Of a stretch of DNA of 64,000 nt, positions 61,085 through 64,000 are shown in pieces. The stretch spans positions 62,001-126,000 of the forward strand of contig NZ_JANFAU010000005.1 of the NCBI RefSeq assembly GCF_026130605.1, in the 5' to 3' direction. The DNA is from Sphingomonas lycopersici. Its GTDB lineage: Bacteria > Pseudomonadota > Alphaproteobacteria > Sphingomonadales > Sphingomonadaceae. The position numbers and the translations under genes are program-made. How positions within the stretch are numbered: position 1 is the stretch's first letter; every line of letters begins with the position of its first letter. The notes beneath the pieces are model-generated. The model was given only the letters and a program-made list of their open reading frames with translations. It was not told the origin of the DNA and made no database searches.

Positions 61085-61375
61085 CTACAGCATCGCCAAA
61101 GCGATGAACGGCAGGCCGACGATGCCGACCAGCCCCAGCTTGCCCCACAGGGCGAGCCGCGGGTCCTGATGGTCCCACAGCCCCAGCGCGCCGAACGCCC
61201 CGGCCGCCCCCGCACCGGGAATCCAGAAGCCCGCCAGTCCGAAAAGGCCGAGCAGCCCCCCGTGCCGCATCCAGCCGCCGGGGCGCGCCTTATCGACCGG
61301 ATGTTTCAAAACCGCGAAACCGGCGAGGCCGATCAGCCCGAGCAATCCCAGCAGCGGCGCGACGTGATGCATCAT
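61085..61375 (-). CDS. Small glycine/leucine-rich membrane protein of unknown function
   Basis: 96 residues, extremely hydrophobic: MMHHVAPLLGLLGLIGLAGF, a charged loop KHPVDKARPGGWMRHGG, LLGLFGLAGFWIPGAGAAGA and LWGKLGLVGIVGLPFIALAML, giving three probable membrane segments with repeated LxGLxGLxGF spacing. GGGAGG lies 8 bases before the ATG, so it is a real gene. It sits between the exported amidase (25-base gap) and an SDR. I recognise no family; the glycine-zipper-like repeats suggest tight helix packing, as in small channel or membrane-adaptor proteins. Confidence 0.7.
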   Translation of the reverse strand: MMHHVAPLLGLLGLIGLAGFAVLKHPVDKARPGGWMRHGGLLGLFGLAGFWIPGAGAAGAFGALGLWDHQDPRLALWGKLGLVGIVGLPFIALAML

Positions 61376-61400
61376 GCATTCCTCCCAGCGGTTGTCGGTG

Positions 61401-62909
61401 TCAGGCGATCGGCGGCCGGCGGCCCTTCCACGGCGCCGCGCGTTCGAGCTGCCCGGCGAGGCGGAACAGCATCGCCTCGTCGCCGTAGCGCGCGGAGAAC
61501 ATCACCCCGATCGGCAAGCCCGATGCCGACATGCCGAGCGGGACCGACATGCTCGGCTGGCCGGTCATATTATAGACCCCGGTGAAGGGGGTGAACGGCG
61601 TCACGTTGCGCATGAACAGCTGCACATCCTCCTGCGACAGATCGATCGTGCCGAGCTTGAGCGGCAATTCGGCGAGCGTCGGCGACAGGATCAGGTCATA
61701 GCGCGTCATGAATTGCGCCAAGGTGACGGCTGCTTCCTGGAGCGTGTTATTGGCGCGCACCCAGTCCATCGCGCTGAATTTCTCGCCATATTCTCGATAG
61801 AAGGACAAAGTGACCCGCTCGACCACGTCGCGGCCGAGCGGGATGCCCGTCGCCTTGGCGCGCGCATCGAGATCGGCCGCGACCGAGGCGCCGATCATCA
61901 CGAACCCCGCCTGACCGATCGCGCCGGCATCCAATTTGGGCGCGGCCTCCTCGACGATATGACCGAGGCTTTCACACAATTTGGCCGCGCTCATCGTCGC
62001 CGCGGCGCATTCCGCGTCGACCGGGGTCCCGCCGGGCGGGGTCATCATCAGCGCGATGCGCAATTTGCCCGGCGTGCGCGTCACTTCCTCGAGAAACGAG
62101 CGTTCGGGGGTCGGCGCGACATAGCGCGAGCCGGGTTCGCCGCCGTGGGTCGCATCGAGCAATGCCGCGCTGTCGCGCACGCTATGCGTGACCGCGTGGT
62201 GGCAGGAGAGCCCGCCCCAGCCCTCGGTCCTCAGCGGCCCCATCGGCACGCGGCCGCGGCTCGGCTTCAATCCGAACAACCCGCAGCACGACGCCGGAAT
62301 GCGGATCGAACCGCCGCCGTCGGTGGCGTGCGCGGCGGGGATCACGCCCGATGCCACCGCGGCCGCCGCGCCGCCCGACGAGCCGCCGGCGATATGCTCG
62401 GGGTTCCACGGATTGCGCGTCGCGCCGGTCGCCTTGGATTCGGTCGTCGCGGTGAGGCCGAATTCGGGGGTCGTCGTTTTGCCGAAGATCACCAGCCCGG
62501 CGCGCTCGTGGCGCCTGACCAGCTCCGAGGTGACCGTCGGGCGATAATCCCTATAGTAACGGCTGCCCTGCCCGGTGATCTCGCCTGCGATGAAGGTGTT
62601 GAGATCCTTCTCCAACCACGGCACGCCGGTGAACGGCCCCTGCGGCAGTCCGCGCGCGATCGCCTCGCGCGCATAATCATAATGTTGGCGCGCGAGGAAA
62701 TTGAAGCGCGGGTTCATCGCCTCGCACCGCGCGATCGCCGCATCGAGCAATTCGCTGGGCGAGACCTGCCGCGTCTTGACCAAAGCGGCGAGGCCGAGCG
62801 CGTCATGCCGGTCGAGCAATCCGGCCTTGGCAGCGGCGGCGGGCCTGGCCACGCCGCCGACCGCAACCGCAGCCCCCGCCGCGACCACCGCCCTGCGCGT
62901 CAGTTCCAC
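61401..62909 (-). CDS. Amidase-signature hydrolase with twin-arginine signal
   Basis: Amidase of 502 residues. N-terminus MELTRRAVVAAGAAVAVGGV has a Tat-type signal (RR then hydrophobic run, ARPAAAA cleavage region), so it is probably periplasmic. The catalytic Ser-cisSer-Lys set is visible: Lys in VPWLEKDLN, and EHIAGGSSGGAAAAVASGV with DGGGSIRIPASCCGLFGLKP. It starts with GTG at 62909, 3 bases after the Rieske oxygenase stop. An exported amidase next to KshA could remove the glycine or taurine of conjugated bile salts before or during uptake; that substrate is inferred from context only. Confidence 0.87.
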   Translation of the reverse strand: MELTRRAVVAAGAAVAVGGVARPAAAAKAGLLDRHDALGLAALVKTRQVSPSELLDAAIARCEAMNPRFNFLARQHYDYAREAIARGLPQGPFTGVPWLEKDLNTFIAGEITGQGSRYYRDYRPTVTSELVRRHERAGLVIFGKTTTPEFGLTATTESKATGATRNPWNPEHIAGGSSGGAAAAVASGVIPAAHATDGGGSIRIPASCCGLFGLKPSRGRVPMGPLRTEGWGGLSCHHAVTHSVRDSAALLDATHGGEPGSRYVAPTPERSFLEEVTRTPGKLRIALMMTPPGGTPVDAECAAATMSAAKLCESLGHIVEEAAPKLDAGAIGQAGFVMIGASVAADLDARAKATGIPLGRDVVERVTLSFYREYGEKFSAMDWVRANNTLQEAAVTLAQFMTRYDLILSPTLAELPLKLGTIDLSQEDVQLFMRNVTPFTPFTGVYNMTGQPSMSVPLGMSASGLPIGVMFSARYGDEAMLFRLAGQLERAAPWKGRRPPIA

Positions 62910-62912
62910 GCG

Positions 62913-63995
62913 TCAGGCTTCCGCCGCGCCGGCGTAGAATTGCGCATAATGTTTGCGGAACATCCCGATTGGCCCGTCGCCATCGCACACCAACGGACGC
63001 GGCAGATATTTCTGCCGGTCCCACACCACCTTGTCCTGATCGAATTGCTTGCAGATATCCTTGATGATCGCGCGCGCGAGCCCGGCCATCGGCCCTTCGG
63101 CCTGCGACTTGGGCTGGGTGAAGCAGAAGCGCGCGTGGATCTTGTCCTTCTCCACCGGGGTCAGGCAGGCGACGAGCAGTGTTTCCGAAATGCCAGTGAA
63201 ACGCGTCCAGCTCTGCCCCGGGCCGACCGTCTCATAAGCGATCCGCCCGTCGACCTCGCCCTGCGGGGTGCCGAGCTTGGCATCGACATAGGCGGCGCGG
63301 CGGTGCCCGTTCCACTCGAACTTATAGTCGGGGAAGGTCGCGGTGCCGTGGATATATTTGAAATGCGCGGCGTCGACGCCGTTTTCGGCCATGTTCTGGA
63401 TATTGCCCCAGACATACCATTCCTGGATGTCGTAATCGGTCCAGTCGGGGTCGGATGCCTCGGGGACGTGCGCCACCTCCCATTGCGGCGCCGCGCCCTC
63501 GGGGTGATACCACATCCAGATCCAGCGATTGGCCTCGGTCAACGGCCATTGCCGGTCGCACGGGCGGCGGACCTGCGGCGGGATCACCTTGGCATAGGGG
63601 ATCTCATGCACCACCCCGCTGCCGTCGTAGCGCCACGCGTGGAACGGGCATTCGAGCATATTGCCCTCGACCCGCCCGCCATAGCCCATGTGCGCGCCGA
63701 GGTGGCGGCAATAGGCATCGAGCATCCGCACCGCACCGTCCTCGCCGCGCCACACCACCAGATCGGTGCTGAAATAGCGCAGCGGCTTGACCTCGCCGAC
63801 CTGAAGCTCGCTCGACAGCAGGATCGGATACCAGCCGAACGGATAGGGCAGATCGAGGTTGCGATCGGCGACCGGCGCGCGGTTGCGCGGTTCGGCCATC
63901 CGCCATTCCTTGAGCGCATCGCCCTTCAACCCGGCGAGCATCTGCCACACCGCGACGGGTGCGGTGCGCGCATCGGTCAACGCCTGGTCCGCCAT
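62913..63995 (-). CDS. kshA: KshA-like Rieske oxygenase (3-ketosteroid 9alpha-hydroxylase component)
   Basis: Rieske non-heme iron oxygenase of 360 residues. [2Fe-2S] ligands Cys96/His98 (YCRHLGAHMG) and Cys116/His119 (LECPFHAWRYDG). Mononuclear iron site in NMAENGVDAAHFKYIHGT (His211, His216) with the third carboxylate probably in QDKVVWDRQKY. This KshA/DAF-36-type layout (Rieske plus steroid-class catalytic domain, short C-terminus) fits 9alpha-hydroxylation of 3-ketosteroids, which with delta1-dehydrogenation opens ring B. The reductase KshB is not in the window. The gene starts at 63995, 5 bases from the window end, so its promoter is not visible. A different steroid position is possible, as bile-acid degraders carry several KshA paralogues. 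Confidence 0.8.
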   Translation of the reverse strand: MADQALTDARTAPVAVWQMLAGLKGDALKEWRMAEPRNRAPVADRNLDLPYPFGWYPILLSSELQVGEVKPLRYFSTDLVVWRGEDGAVRMLDAYCRHLGAHMGYGGRVEGNMLECPFHAWRYDGSGVVHEIPYAKVIPPQVRRPCDRQWPLTEANRWIWMWYHPEGAAPQWEVAHVPEASDPDWTDYDIQEWYVWGNIQNMAENGVDAAHFKYIHGTATFPDYKFEWNGHRRAAYVDAKLGTPQGEVDGRIAYETVGPGQSWTRFTGISETLLVACLTPVEKDKIHARFCFTQPKSQAEGPMAGLARAIIKDICKQFDQDKVVWDRQKYLPRPLVCDGDGPIGMFRKHYAQFYAGAAEA

Positions 63996-64000
63996 CTTAT

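Overview
The window is high-GC DNA from an alphaproteobacterium, most likely a member of the Sphingomonadaceae. It has three large TonB-dependent receptors with typical sphingomonad plugs, dense operons with ATGA/TGATG stop-start overlaps, and short palindromic intergenic repeats. It carries 65 protein genes and no rRNA, tRNA or CRISPR. No gene-free stretch exceeds about 270 bases. Nearly all of it is one catabolic supercluster, which I read as steroid (bile-acid- or sterol-type) degradation.

Region A (1-13447, minus) is a 14-gene operon read from 12519 down to the window start: hsaC, ipdA, ipdB, a crotonase, ipdC, echA20, two acyl-CoA dehydrogenase subunits, fadA6, an SDR, ipdF, a MaoC hydratase, a classical ketosteroid isomerase with its Tyr14/Asp38/Asp98 triad, and a second thiolase. 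A separate SDR lies upstream. Region B (13657-40563, plus) begins with fadD3, hsaA, hsaD, hsaE and a KstD-like flavoprotein. It continues with an SDR-sulfotransferase-alcohol dehydrogenase-DUF1214-CysQ operon, a flavin reductase, a BaiE-like dehydratase, two TonB receptors, two SDR-SnoaL pairs, an old yellow enzyme, an epoxide hydrolase and a second KstD-like flavoprotein.

Region C (40601-43149) is a divergent pair of short units: a steroid 5-alpha-reductase-like membrane protein plus an SDR on one side, and two SnoaL proteins on the other. Region D (43237-48176, minus) holds two small alpha/beta-barrel proteins, a quinone oxidoreductase, a luciferase-like monooxygenase and two SDRs. Region E (48404-56403, plus) holds an amidohydrolase, SDRs, an atypical epimerase, a SnoaL protein, an acyl-CoA dehydrogenase and fadE30. 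Region F (56527-63995, minus) holds a third TonB receptor, two overlapping Lrp/AsnC regulators, an SDR, a small membrane protein, an exported amidase and a KshA-type Rieske oxygenase.

Together the genes can import a steroid, remodel its hydroxyl and keto groups (14 SDRs, six SnoaL-fold proteins, 5-alpha-reductase, KstD-like enzymes), open ring B (KstD/KshA) and break rings A and B (HsaA, C, D, E). They can then degrade the remaining C/D-ring propanoate (FadD3, IpdF, FadE30, IpdC, EchA20, IpdAB, FadA6). HsaB, HsaF and HsaG are not in the window.

The most novel signal is a 30-bp split palindrome, consensus TKCGTAR-N16-YTACGMA. I found it seven times, always intergenic, always with the same 16-base spacer, and in front of the main transcription units. 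It looks like the operator of an undescribed regulon that ties the cluster together. Also notable are a sulfotransferase co-transcribed with a PAP-phosphatase homologue, and a 268-bp MITE-like insertion that rewrites the C-terminus of the latter.
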